From Halorussus pelagicus (lineage in GTDB: Archaea > Halobacteriota > Halobacteria > Halobacteriales > Haladaptataceae): a stretch of DNA of 64,000 nucleotides. The DNA lies in contig NZ_CP035119.1 of the NCBI RefSeq assembly GCF_004087835.1, positions 1,736,001 through 1,800,000 of the forward strand. Direction: 5' to 3'. Position 1 is the stretch's first letter, and every line of letters starts with the position of its first letter. A model generated the notes under the pieces. That model was not told the origin of the DNA, ran no database searches, and saw only the letters and a program-made list of their open reading frames with translations. Position numbers and translations under genes: made by a program. Below are positions 50,954-59,374 of the stretch, one piece after another.

Positions 50954-52930
50954 TTAGTCGTCTGCGGGCGCGGGCGAGTCGCCGCCGGACTCGGCCTGCT
51001 TCTTCGTGTGCGAGAGCTTGCCACCGTCGGCGAGAATCTCGCGCTCGCGCTGGGACGCGTCGAGGTGGGCCGTCGCTTCCCACTCGTCGTTGACGCGCAC
51101 CGTGAACTCTTCCTGACCGGAGCGGACTGCCTCGGCCACGTCGTCCACGATTTCGATGTTGTCGCCTTGGTCGATCTTCTCGTAGGTGTCCTCGTCGATG
51201 GTCAGCGGGATGAGACCGAAGTTGAAGAGGTTCGCCTTGTGGATGCGGGCGAAGCTCTGGGCGAGGACGCCCTCGACGCCGAGGTACATCGGACAGAGCG
51301 CCGCGTGTTCGCGCGAACTACCTTGACCGTAGTTCTCGCCAGCCACGAGGAAGCCGCCGTCGGACTGCTTGGCGCGGTCGGCGAACTGGTCGTCCACTCG
51401 CGAGAGGGTGAACTCCGAGAGCTTCGGAATGTTCGAGCGGAACTTCAGGATGTCGCTGGTCGCCGGGATGATGTGGTCGGTCGTGATGTTGTCCTCCATC
51501 TTCAGGAGGTTCGGACCGGAGAGTTCGGCGTCCAGTTCGTCCTTCAGCGGCACGTCGCCGATGTTCGGTCCCTTGATGAGTTCGTCGTCGGGAGCCTCGT
51601 CGGGCGCGATGAGGTCGGCCTTGCTGCCCGTGTACTTCTCGGGCATCTCGAATCCGGGGTCCTCGAGGTCGCCGAGTTCGTCGGCGAGGTTGCGCGGGTC
51701 CACGATTTCGCCCTTGATGGCGGCCGCGGTTGCGACTTCGGGCGAGCAGAGGTAGACGTTGTCGTCCTCGATGCCCGAACGGCCCTCGAAGTTCCGGTTG
51801 AAGGTACGCAGCGAGACGGAGTCGCTGGCCGGGACGTGACCGATGCCGATACAGGCACCGCACGTCGCCTCGGAGAAGTTGACCCCTGCGGCCATCATCT
51901 CGGAAACCCAGCCCTCCTTGGCGAGCATCTCGGAGGCCTGCTTGGAACCGGGTGCGACGATCATCTCGGTCGTCTTGTTCGTCTCGCGGCCTTCCAGCAT
52001 CTTCGCGGCCGGGAGGATGTCCTCGTACGCGCCGTTGGTACAGGAGCCGATCATGACCTGATCGACTTCCGTGCCCTCGACTTCGCTGACGGGCACGACG
52101 TTGTCGGGCATCGACGGCTTGGCGATGAGCGGTTCGAGGTCGCTCAGGTCGATGGTGATCTGGTCGGCGTACTCGGCGTCCTCGTCGGGACCGATTTCGA
52201 CGTGCTCGTCGCCGCGGCCGAGGCGTTCGAGGTAGTCTTTGGTGTTGTCGTCGGTCGGGAAGATCGAGGACGTGGCACCCAGTTCGGTACCCATGTTGGT
52301 GATGGTCGTCCGCTCGGGGACCGAGAGGCTCTCGACGCCCGGACCGGTGTACTCGAAGATTTTGCCGACGCCGCCCTTCACGCTGAGGCGTCGAAGCATC
52401 TCGAGGATAACGTCCTTCGCGGTTCCCCACTCGGGGAGTTCGCCTTCGAGTCGGACCTCGACGACTTCCGGCATCTCGATGTAGTACGCGCCGCCGCCCA
52501 TGGCGACGGTTACGTCGAGACCGCCGGAACCGATGGCGAGTTCGCCCAGTCCGCCGGGGGTCGGCGTGTGGGAGTCCGAACCGAGCATCGTCTTGCCGGG
52601 TGCGGCGAAGTTCTCCTTATGAACGTTGTGACAGATACCGTTTCCGGGTCGGGAGAAGTGCGCACCGTAGGTGCCCGCGGCCGACCGAAGGAAGCGGTGG
52701 TCGTCGGTGTTCTTGAAGTCGAACTGGTAGGTCTGGTGGTCGCAGTACTGCGCGGCCAGCTCGGTCTGTACTTCGTCAAGTCCGAGCGCTTCGAACTGTA
52801 GCCAGACGAGCGTCCCAGTCGTGTCCTGTGTAAGAACCTGATCGATTTCAATACCGATCTCCTCGCCGGTTTCGAGGTCTCCCTCGACGAGGTGGTCCTC
52901 CAGAATTTTTTCCGTTAGTGTCTGTCCCAT
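50954..52930 (-). CDS. acnA: aconitate hydratase (aconitase)
   Basis: Aconitase interconverts citrate and isocitrate in the TCA cycle. The 658-residue product carries the 4Fe-4S ligands in GSCTNGAYEDI and SEATCGACIGIGH, the substrate-site LGSDSHTPTPGGLG and the C-terminal swivel domain with VAGENYGQGSSREHAA. The short length with a compact swivel is typical of the archaeal/aconitase-X-unrelated subfamily found in haloarchaea. ATG 52930 is preferred over upstream codons because MGQTLTEKILEDH is the family start and ATTTATAA lies about 30 nt upstream. Confidence 0.95.
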   Translation of the reverse strand: MGQTLTEKILEDHLVEGDLETGEEIGIEIDQVLTQDTTGTLVWLQFEALGLDEVQTELAAQYCDHQTYQFDFKNTDDHRFLRSAAGTYGAHFSRPGNGICHNVHKENFAAPGKTMLGSDSHTPTPGGLGELAIGSGGLDVTVAMGGGAYYIEMPEVVEVRLEGELPEWGTAKDVILEMLRRLSVKGGVGKIFEYTGPGVESLSVPERTTITNMGTELGATSSIFPTDDNTKDYLERLGRGDEHVEIGPDEDAEYADQITIDLSDLEPLIAKPSMPDNVVPVSEVEGTEVDQVMIGSCTNGAYEDILPAAKMLEGRETNKTTEMIVAPGSKQASEMLAKEGWVSEMMAAGVNFSEATCGACIGIGHVPASDSVSLRTFNRNFEGRSGIEDDNVYLCSPEVATAAAIKGEIVDPRNLADELGDLEDPGFEMPEKYTGSKADLIAPDEAPDDELIKGPNIGDVPLKDELDAELSGPNLLKMEDNITTDHIIPATSDILKFRSNIPKLSEFTLSRVDDQFADRAKQSDGGFLVAGENYGQGSSREHAALCPMYLGVEGVLAQSFARIHKANLFNFGLIPLTIDEDTYEKIDQGDNIEIVDDVAEAVRSGQEEFTVRVNDEWEATAHLDASQREREILADGGKLSHTKKQAESGGDSPAPADD

Positions 52931-52956
52931 ATCGTCCGAATATCGACTCTCCTCGG

Positions 52957-52964
52957 TTATAAAT
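52957..52964 (-). promoter_or_regulatory. TATA box of aconitase gene
   Basis: Reads ATTTATAA on the minus strand, centred about 30 nt before the ATG at 52930. Confidence 0.65.
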
Positions 52965-53094
52965 CCCGCGCGTTTCGGTTCATCACGATTATTGAAAATC
53001 CGGACGCCGAGTGGCAATTCTTACGCGAACTACTGACCGTTCGTGGTGCGTAGACTCCGTTACGGCTATACGTCCGCGATAGGTTTTCGTGAGT

Positions 53095-53589
53095 ATGTTC
53101 GAGAGCGGTTCCTTCGTCGCCGAACACGTCTCGGAGACCGACGACGACCAGATTCAGCCCAACGGCGTGGACCTCACGCTCGAAGCAGTGTACGAGCAAC
53201 GCGAACCCGGCCGCATCGGGCGCGACGACAAGGAAGTCGGCGAGCGCCGAGAACTCGAAACCGAGCAGGTCGCCGACGACGCCCCGGAGACGTACTACCT
53301 CACCGCTGGCGGCTACATCGTCCAGTACGCCGAAACCGTCCACATCCCGGCGAATCACGTCGGCTACATCTACCCTCGGTCGTCGCTTCTGCGCAACTCC
53401 TGTATGCTGAACACCGCCGTCTGGGACGCGGGCTACGAGGGCAAGGGCGAAGGCCTGCTGGAGGTCCACCACGACATCGAAATCGAGACGGGCGCGCGCA
53501 TCGCGCAACTCGTCCTCGCGGAGGCCGACCACGACGGCACCTACGACGGGTCGTATCAGGGCGAGAACGTCGAAATCACCGAGTTCTGA
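53095..53589 (+). CDS. dCTP deaminase / dUTPase family protein
   Basis: The 164-residue protein belongs to the DCD-DUT family. It has QPNGVDLTLEAV at the N-terminus, IYPRSSLLRNSCMLNTAVWDAGYEG in the centre (the phosphate-binding Ser motif and the catalytic region, written here as family hallmarks) and ARIAQLVLAEA near the C-terminus. It converts dCTP to dUTP or dUTP to dUMP, keeping uracil out of DNA; which activity cannot be told from sequence. CTATACG about 27 nt before ATG 53095 supports that start over GTG 53089. Confidence 0.88.
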   Translation: MFESGSFVAEHVSETDDDQIQPNGVDLTLEAVYEQREPGRIGRDDKEVGERRELETEQVADDAPETYYLTAGGYIVQYAETVHIPANHVGYIYPRSSLLRNSCMLNTAVWDAGYEGKGEGLLEVHHDIEIETGARIAQLVLAEADHDGTYDGSYQGENVEITEF

Positions 53590-53611
53590 GCGACGCGAAC
53601 CGCTCGATCTC

Positions 53612-54976
53612 TCACGAGGGCTCGATAACCCCGACGTCACCGTCGATACGGACGCTCGTTCCGAACGGTTCCGAGCGGCGGGCGACCGTCCGGAGAATTG
53701 AATTCGCCCGCTCGCCAGTGGCGAGGACCGGCGTTCCGCGGCGGGGCGGTTCAGCCCCTGGCTGAAGGGTACACGGATAGAGGGTCACGCGGTCGAGCGC
53801 TCCGTCTTTGTCAAACTCGCACGCCGGGACGACGGACATCCAGTTGTCCGCGTCGTGGTCGACGTCCGTGTCCGCCTCCTCCGACGCGTCGTCTCCGCGC
53901 ACGTCCGGAACGGTCGAAGCGGCGTTCTCACCGACGATGTCCGGAATTCGATAGATAGTCTCCTCCTGGAAGAAGAGGTTCCCGAGCGAGTAGCAGATCG
54001 GCCTCCCTCCGTACAGTTCAATGCCCCGAAGGGTGTGCGGACCGGTCACGACGACCGCGTCGGCACCGGCGTCGACGCACTCGCGGGCGAACCGCTGGAG
54101 GAACGTCGGCGTCTCGCTCGTGTTCCGGTTGCCGCTTTCGGCTTGGTGAGAGTGCAGAGCCATCACCACCCAGTCGGCGCTCGCGTCGGCGTTCCCGACC
54201 TGGTCGAGAAGCGCCTCGCGGTCGCGTCGATGGACGGACTGATAGATTCCCGGCGGCCGCTGCTCGGTCGCGGGAGCGAACCGCATCTGCATAAAGTAGA
54301 ACGCGTCGTCGCTCGCCCAGTCGGAGTTCTCCCGCCGGAGCCACTCGCACTTGACCCGTTCGATACCGGTCTCTTCGGCGATTGCGCGAAGCCGGTCGAG
54401 TTGCTCGGGCGTGACTCTGTACGTCCACTCGACGTGGAGCGGGTTGATGCCGCACTCGCCGTCGAATTCGGCCGTCGAAACGCCGGCCTCGCCGCCTGGC
54501 GGGACGCTCGTCGACGCGTCTATCAGCCCGACGCGGCCAGCTTCAGTTTCGAGATACGCTGGCTCTCGGGCGTCGGCCAGGTCCCGTCCGATACCGGCGA
54601 ACGTCAGTTCCCGCTCGCGCATGGCCGAGAGCGTGGTCTCGAGTCCGTCCCGTCCGAAGTCCAGCGCGTGATTCGAGGCGGCGGTGAACAGATTCAGCCC
54701 CATCTCCGTCAGTTCGTCCAGGACGGACGGCTCGGTTCCCATGATGGCGCCTGGGAAGGGAGCGAGGTATTGGTACTGGTCGGTTACCTGCCGAATCGAT
54801 GCGTGTCGGCAGCCCTCGTCAACTAACACCGGTTCGACCTGTGTCACCGCCGCGTCCGCACCGCGGAACACGTCGAGCAGCGCGTCGAACCGTTCGCTCT
54901 CGTCCTCAAACCGGAGCGCCGAGTGAGCGATAATCGCATCGCCGGTGGCGGCGAAGGTAAACGAATCTGTCGTCAC
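53612..54976 (-). CDS. CapA-family (poly-gamma-glutamate synthesis type) phosphoesterase-fold protein
   Basis: The 454-residue protein is a CapA-type calcineurin-like fold: FAATGDAIIAHSAL at the start, AAVTQVEPVLVDEG, AASNHALDFGRDGL, VVMALHSHQAES and VVVTGPHTLRGIELYGGRPICYSLGN. In Bacillus CapA takes part in polyglutamate capsule handling. No signal peptide is visible here, so the protein may be cytosolic, and no capB or capC is nearby. Several haloarchaea make polyglutamate, but the role here is inference. Acidic inserts (around 370) are haloarchaeal. Confidence 0.85.
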   Translation of the reverse strand: MTTDSFTFAATGDAIIAHSALRFEDESERFDALLDVFRGADAAVTQVEPVLVDEGCRHASIRQVTDQYQYLAPFPGAIMGTEPSVLDELTEMGLNLFTAASNHALDFGRDGLETTLSAMRERELTFAGIGRDLADAREPAYLETEAGRVGLIDASTSVPPGGEAGVSTAEFDGECGINPLHVEWTYRVTPEQLDRLRAIAEETGIERVKCEWLRRENSDWASDDAFYFMQMRFAPATEQRPPGIYQSVHRRDREALLDQVGNADASADWVVMALHSHQAESGNRNTSETPTFLQRFARECVDAGADAVVVTGPHTLRGIELYGGRPICYSLGNLFFQEETIYRIPDIVGENAASTVPDVRGDDASEEADTDVDHDADNWMSVVPACEFDKDGALDRVTLYPCTLQPGAEPPRRGTPVLATGERANSILRTVARRSEPFGTSVRIDGDVGVIEPS

Positions 54977-55101
54977 GGGGTTGGGTGACGTGCGAGAACA
55001 GTTATGGATTCCGTCACGTCGCGCGTAACGGTGTCATATCACGTCTCGATAGTGAACCGGGATGGGAGTCCCGAGCGGGCGGGACCACGTACCGTTCCGG
55101 T

Positions 55102-56274
55102 TCACCCGAGGTCGAACAGCTCGGCGGCCTGCGTCATGTCCTTGTCTCCCCGGCCCGAGAGGTTCACCAAGATTACGTCGTCCTCGTCCATGTCGGCGGC
55201 CAACTTCTCGGCGAGCGCGACGGCGTGGCTGGATTCGAGCGCGGGGATGATGCCCTCTAGTTCCGCGAGATTCCGGAAGGCGTCGAGCGCGTCGTCGTCC
55301 TCGACCGCCCGGTAGTCACACCGGCCGACCGCCTCGAACATCGCGTGTTCGGGACCGGCCGCGGGGTAGTCGAGTCCCGCCGACACCGAGTGGACTTCGG
55401 TGTCGTCGTCCAGCGTGCGGGTCTTCATGCCGTGCATCACGCCTTCCTCGCCCTCCGCGAGCGGCGCGGCGTGCTGGCCCGACCCCTCGCCCTTGCCGCC
55501 GCCCTCCGCGCCGTAGAACGCCACGTCGTCGTCGCGGAACGCGTGAAAGAGACCAATGGCGTTTGATCCGCCGCCGACGCAGGCGACCGCGGCGTCGGGG
55601 AGTCGCCCGGTCTCCTCCCGAATCTGCTCGCGGGCCTCGCGGCCGATGACCGACTGGAACTCCCGGACCATCCGCGGGAAGGGGTCGGGACCGACCACCG
55701 AACCGACGAGATAATGCGTGTCCTCCATGTTCTCCGCGAAGTCTTCGAGCGCCACGTCCACCGCGTCGGCGAGTCCGGCCCCGCCGCGAGTGACTTCCGT
55801 GACTTCTGCGCCCAGCAGACGCATCCGGAAGACGTTCATTTTCTGGCGCTCGGCGTCCTTTTTCCCCATGTAAATCTCGGTGTCGATGCCCAACAGCGCG
55901 CCGACCATCGCGGTGGCGACGCCGTGCTGGCCCGCCCCGGTCTCGGCGATGAGTCGCGTCTTGCCCGCCTCCTCGGCGAGGATGCCCTGTCCGAGGCAGT
56001 TGTTTATTTTGTGCGCGCCGCCGTGGAGCAGGTCCTCGCGCTTGAGATAGATTTGCGCGCCGAACGCCTCGGAGAGCCGTTCGGCGTGGAAGACGGACGT
56101 CGGTCGCCCGGCGAACTCTTCGAGGTAGCCGCGAAACCGCTCGCGGAATCGCTCGGTGTCGTGAATCTCGTCGAAGGCGTCCGCGAGGTGCGCGAGCGGT
56201 TCCGCCATCGATTCCGGGACGTGACGGCCGCCGAATCCCTCGAAGTCGCCATTGTTCGTGTTTTCTGTTGTCAT
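55102..56274 (-). CDS. trpB: tryptophan synthase beta subunit
   Basis: TrpB condenses indole and serine to tryptophan using PLP. The 390-residue product has the PLP Lys89 in [21 protein letters not shown], the phosphate-binding GGGSNAIG and GRGDKDM near the end. These features mark the TrpB1 type that normally pairs with TrpA. Neither trpA nor trpC is adjacent, unlike the usual trpCBA order in haloarchaea. A strong TATA box 26-27 nt upstream indicates its own promoter. Confidence 0.94.
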   Translation of the reverse strand: MTTENTNNGDFEGFGGRHVPESMAEPLAHLADAFDEIHDTERFRERFRGYLEEFAGRPTSVFHAERLSEAFGAQIYLKREDLLHGGAHKINNCLGQGILAEEAGKTRLIAETGAGQHGVATAMVGALLGIDTEIYMGKKDAERQKMNVFRMRLLGAEVTEVTRGGAGLADAVDVALEDFAENMEDTHYLVGSVVGPDPFPRMVREFQSVIGREAREQIREETGRLPDAAVACVGGGSNAIGLFHAFRDDDVAFYGAEGGGKGEGSGQHAAPLAEGEEGVMHGMKTRTLDDDTEVHSVSAGLDYPAAGPEHAMFEAVGRCDYRAVEDDDALDAFRNLAELEGIIPALESSHAVALAEKLAADMDEDDVILVNLSGRGDKDMTQAAELFDLG

Positions 56275-56296
56275 ATCTCATTGTTGAGTATCGGTG

Positions 56297-56304
56297 TATA
56301 TAAA
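56297..56304 (-). promoter_or_regulatory. TATA box of trpB
   Basis: Reads TTTATATA on the minus strand, centred about 26 nt before the trpB ATG at 56274. Confidence 0.7.
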
Positions 56305-56332
56305 TGTACGATTCCGCACAGAACCGCTGGCG

Positions 56333-57562
56333 TCACGCGACGTTTCGCTCTTCGAGTAACGTCTCGCGCTCGAACCGGTCGCTCCCCAACGCCGAGATGT
56401 CCACCAGCGACGCTTCGCCGTCGAGGACGAGTTCCGCGACGAGTTGCCCCGTCGCGGGCGCGTGCTGGAACCCGTGGCCCGAGAAGCCGACGGCGTTGAC
56501 CAACCCCGGTCGCGTCTCCTCCACGATGGGGTGGTGGTCGGGCGTGACCGCGTAGAGACCCGCCCACCCGCGGCGAATCTCGGAGTCCGGCCCGAAGTAG
56601 GTCGCGCAGTCGCTCGCGCGCTCGACGGCCTCGACCGCCCAGTCGAGGTCTATCTTCCGGTCGAATCCGTCGGGGTCCTGCTCCGGGTCGGCCTCCGGGT
56701 CCTCGCCAGTCGCAGTTTTACCGCTTGCGCTTTCCGAGGAACGACGTTCCTCGCTGTCGCCCCCGAAGTGGCCGCCGACGAGCGCCTTCCCCTCGCGCTC
56801 GGGCCGGAAGTGCGACCCGGTATCGAGGTCGATGGTCAGCGGTACGTCCTCGGGGACCGGCGTTTCGGGGTCCACGACGGCTATCTGACGGCGCTCGGGC
56901 GCGACCGGAATCTCGACGCCCGCCATCGCGGCGACTCGGCGCGCCCACGGTCCGGCGGCGTTGACCACGAAGTCGGCGTCGCGGCGCTCACTTCCCTTGA
57001 CAGTGAGACCGGTCACTTCCGCATCGTTCGCCTCGCCCTCGCGGTGAATCTCTGTGACGGCGGTCCGCGTCCGAATCTCCGCGCCCGACTCGCGGGCGGC
57101 CTCGGCGAACCCCTGTAGCGCGAGGTGCGGGTCGGCGAATCCGTCGGTCGGCGAGTAGGTCGCCGCGACGAACTCCTCGGCGCGGAGACCGGGACAGTGG
57201 TCGGTCGCCTCCTCGGGAGCCAGCAGTTCGCTTGGCACCCCGAGGTCGTTCTGCATGGCGACCTGTTCCTCGAACGCGCGAGCGGTCGCCTCCTCGCGGG
57301 CCGCGAAGAGATAGCCCGGCCGCCGGTAGGCGATGTCGGTGCCGAACTCGTTGGCGAACGCCTCCCAGACCGCCATGCTCGCCAGCGATAACTCGACGTT
57401 GACCGGCGTCGAGAACTGCGCGCGGATGCCGCCGACCGACCGCTCGGTGCTACCGCTTCCGAGCGACCCTTTCTCGTAGACGGTCACGTCTGCCCCGCGC
57501 TCGGCGAGATAGTACGCGCTAGCGAGACCAACAATACCACCGCCCACGATAGCGACGTTCAT
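56333..57562 (-). CDS. FAD-dependent oxidoreductase (D-amino-acid / sarcosine oxidase family)
   Basis: The 409-residue protein has an N-terminal FAD-binding VAIVGGGIVGLASAYYLAE and the DAO-family C-terminal RGWAGLYAVTPDHHPIVE and VNAVGFSGHGFQHAPATG. Family members oxidise amines or amino acids such as sarcosine, glycine or D-amino acids. A Glu/Asp-rich insert near residue 280 is typical of haloarchaea. Start MNVAIVGGG at 57562 is preferred to the GTG two codons earlier. The gene is next to the TnpB element, whose right end lies about 95 nt upstream. Confidence 0.9.
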   Translation of the reverse strand: MNVAIVGGGIVGLASAYYLAERGADVTVYEKGSLGSGSTERSVGGIRAQFSTPVNVELSLASMAVWEAFANEFGTDIAYRRPGYLFAAREEATARAFEEQVAMQNDLGVPSELLAPEEATDHCPGLRAEEFVAATYSPTDGFADPHLALQGFAEAARESGAEIRTRTAVTEIHREGEANDAEVTGLTVKGSERRDADFVVNAAGPWARRVAAMAGVEIPVAPERRQIAVVDPETPVPEDVPLTIDLDTGSHFRPEREGKALVGGHFGGDSEERRSSESASGKTATGEDPEADPEQDPDGFDRKIDLDWAVEAVERASDCATYFGPDSEIRRGWAGLYAVTPDHHPIVEETRPGLVNAVGFSGHGFQHAPATGQLVAELVLDGEASLVDISALGSDRFERETLLEERNVA

Positions 57563-57656
57563 ACGCACTCGTCGGTCGCCCAGATGTTAATCGTTGCCGT
57601 GCGCGAGGGGCGGGGACAGAACAGACGAAATCTCCTGTCTGTCGTCGCACGACGCA

Positions 57657-57810
57657 GTGAACTACCCCGCCCTATCGCTCGCCTGACGGCTCGCGCTTGA
57701 GGGTGGGGCTTCCTGTTTCGAGGACGCGCTTTGCAGATACAGGCGTATCCACAGGGAGCGCAGTCTCCACAGGCGTTACTTCGGAGCGTCCCGCTCCTAA
57801 CCGCTTCGTG
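57657..57810 (-). ncRNA. probable TnpB omega-RNA (sense overlapping transcript)
   Basis: TnpB proteins of IS200/IS605 elements use a guide RNA from the 3' end of tnpB and the right end of the element; haloarchaeal IS1341-type genes are known to give such sense overlapping transcripts. Here the region would include the last 40-45 codons of tnpB and the short GC-rich hairpin region to the right end, with the guide read from sequence beyond 57657. Exact 5' end is unknown. Confidence 0.4.
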
Positions 57811-58895
57811 ATACCGCGAGAACGGATGTTCCACGCCGCGTTCGCGTCCCTGTCCGCCTCAAACCCGCAGGCAGGACAGGAGTGTTCGCGCACCCACAGC
57901 GGCTTGTCCGTCGAAACGCCGCAGGACGCGCACTCTTTGGTCGTCCCTCTTGGATTCACCGCGACGAAGCGCGTTCCTTCGCGTTCGCATTTGTACTCGA
58001 GCATCCGCAGGAACGTTCCCCACGCCGCGCCAGCGCGGTTTCGGGAGTTGCCCGGCAGTTCGACCAACCCGGCGGCATCCAAGTCCTCGACGGCCACGAG
58101 GTCGTACTCGCGGGCGTAGTGGTTCGACAATTTGTGCAAGAAGTCGCGGCGCTTGTGCTTGAGGTCGGCGTGACGTTCGGCCACGATTTTCCGCTGTTCC
58201 TCCCAGTTGTTCGACCTATGTTCTTTGCGCGAAAGATCACGTTGTGCGTGTTCCAACCGCTCGCGTTCGTCGGACAGGTCAAGCGATTCAACCGCCGTAC
58301 CGTCGGTGTCGTGGGCGTACGTGAGAATCCCCACGTCGATACCGACGCACCGCTCCGGCGTCTCTGGTTTCTCCGGCGGGTCGTCGGGAGTTTCGATGCC
58401 GAAGATGGCGTACCATTTCCCGGTCGGTTTCTGCTTGACCGTGACGGTCTTAATCTCAGCGTCGTCGGGCAGGTCACGGTGGAAGGTGAGCGGGATTTCA
58501 CCGAGTTTCGAGAGCCACAGTGTTGTCCGACCGCTCGTGTTCTTGAGCTTGAAGCCGGATTGACTGTAGGTGAAACTGCGGTACTCGCCCGGTGCTTTCC
58601 ACTTGAGCGTCCCGACGCGGTAGCCGTTCTCTTTGCGACCGCGAAGTGTCGATAGATTGTCGTACACCCGCTGAACAACTTTCTGAAGAACTTTCGAGTG
58701 AACGCTTTTCAGGTCGTTCCACCACCTCTTAAGATCGGGAAGCCGCTTTTGCTCGGAGTACGCCGAGGTGTCGTCGGTGCGGTTGAGACGGTGTAGAAAG
58801 TGGTTGTAGACCTGTCTACAGGTATCGACAGTCCACGCTAACTGCTCTGCGAGGGCGTCGGACGGTCGGAGCCGATACCTGTAGTTGTAGTTCAC
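57672..58895 (-). CDS. tnpB: TnpB RNA-guided nuclease of IS200/IS605 family
   Basis: The 407-residue protein has the TnpB layout: N-terminal wedge/REC-like part, then the RuvC domain with Asp187 (VGIDVGI), Glu270 (VAVEDLD) and Asp350 (ADRDANAA), and the zinc finger Cys322-Cys325/Cys340-Cys343 (ECASCG and CPACGF) between the last two. All catalytic residues are intact, so the nuclease may be active. The start is GTG 58895, overlapping the RHH gene stop (GTGA). The C-terminal tail after residue 360 overlaps the guide-RNA region. Confidence 0.94.
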   Translation of the reverse strand: MNYNYRYRLRPSDALAEQLAWTVDTCRQVYNHFLHRLNRTDDTSAYSEQKRLPDLKRWWNDLKSVHSKVLQKVVQRVYDNLSTLRGRKENGYRVGTLKWKAPGEYRSFTYSQSGFKLKNTSGRTTLWLSKLGEIPLTFHRDLPDDAEIKTVTVKQKPTGKWYAIFGIETPDDPPEKPETPERCVGIDVGILTYAHDTDGTAVESLDLSDERERLEHAQRDLSRKEHRSNNWEEQRKIVAERHADLKHKRRDFLHKLSNHYAREYDLVAVEDLDAAGLVELPGNSRNRAGAAWGTFLRMLEYKCEREGTRFVAVNPRGTTKECASCGVSTDKPLWVREHSCPACGFEADRDANAAWNIRSRGITKRLGAGRSEVTPVETALPVDTPVSAKRVLETGSPTLKREPSGER

Positions 58896-59014
58896 GAGCG
58901 TTCTTCGATGAGTTCGTCAAGTTTCTCTTGGACAAACGAGGACAGACTCAGATGATTCTCCTGAATCCACTCCTCTTGGTCGTCGCGGATAGAGATGGTC
59001 TTGCGCGTTGCCAC
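58892..59014 (-). CDS. 40-residue ribbon-helix-helix protein coupled to tnpB
   Basis: GTG 59014 to TGA encodes 40 residues: ATRKTISIRDDQEEWIQEN, then SLSSFVQEKLDELIEERS. The strand-helix-helix pattern matches CopG/RHH proteins. The stop overlaps the tnpB start by 4 nt, so the two are translationally coupled. Small RHH genes of this kind often precede haloarchaeal tnpB genes and probably regulate the element. The stretch 59015-59374 has no other gene: it holds the element's left end and the otsA upstream region. Confidence 0.75.
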   Translation of the reverse strand: MATRKTISIRDDQEEWIQENHLSLSSFVQEKLDELIEERS

Positions 59015-59109
59015 ACCATATCTTATGCAAAAAACGTACTAAACAGTTGCGATTGAGTGGGCCTGTGGGCCGAGCATCGAACGTGTTTGCTACTCATGCA
59101 GCGCTGTAT

Positions 59110-59152
59110 CCCCTCCCTACTCGCTCCCTTCGGTCGCTCGTTGAGGAAGGGG
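59110..59152. repeat. subterminal hairpin at the TnpB element left end
   Basis: CCCCT (59110-59114) pairs with AGGGG (59148-59152), with further pairing between CGCTC-type repeats (about 59122-59140) around a TTCGG-like loop. Imperfect palindromes of this sort sit near IS200/IS605 ends and are transposase recognition elements. Confidence 0.45.
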
Positions 59153-59374
59153 CCTTAGCGCTTCAATTCAGGTAATCCTGCGTTACCTCCGCGTAAGGGT
59201 CGCCTGACTCCGGCTGCCGTTCGCTCCCATCCGCGGAACGCCCGTGAACGAACCTGAACGGACGACTGCATTATCCCGACGTATCGGCAATCCTCACACA
59301 GACGATTCAGGGGGCGGACGGGTGACCAGCGAGGGCGGCCAGTCCGCCGGGGTGACGGGAGAGAGCACATCAGG

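Larger units (their letters stand above)
57657..59172 (-). mobile_element. IS200/IS605-type (IS1341-like) element with tnpB, no tnpA
   Basis: The element carries a small RHH gene and tnpB on the minus strand. Its proposed right end is the conserved GGGCGGGGTAGTTCAC (minus strand) finishing at 57657, a form I recognise as common at haloarchaeal TnpB-element ends. The proposed left end is at about 59172, where TTAC, a typical IS200/IS605 target tetranucleotide, precedes CTGAATTGAAG and a subterminal hairpin. No tnpA is present, so movement would need a transposase in trans. Both ends are inferred from pattern, not from an empty site. Confidence 0.7.
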
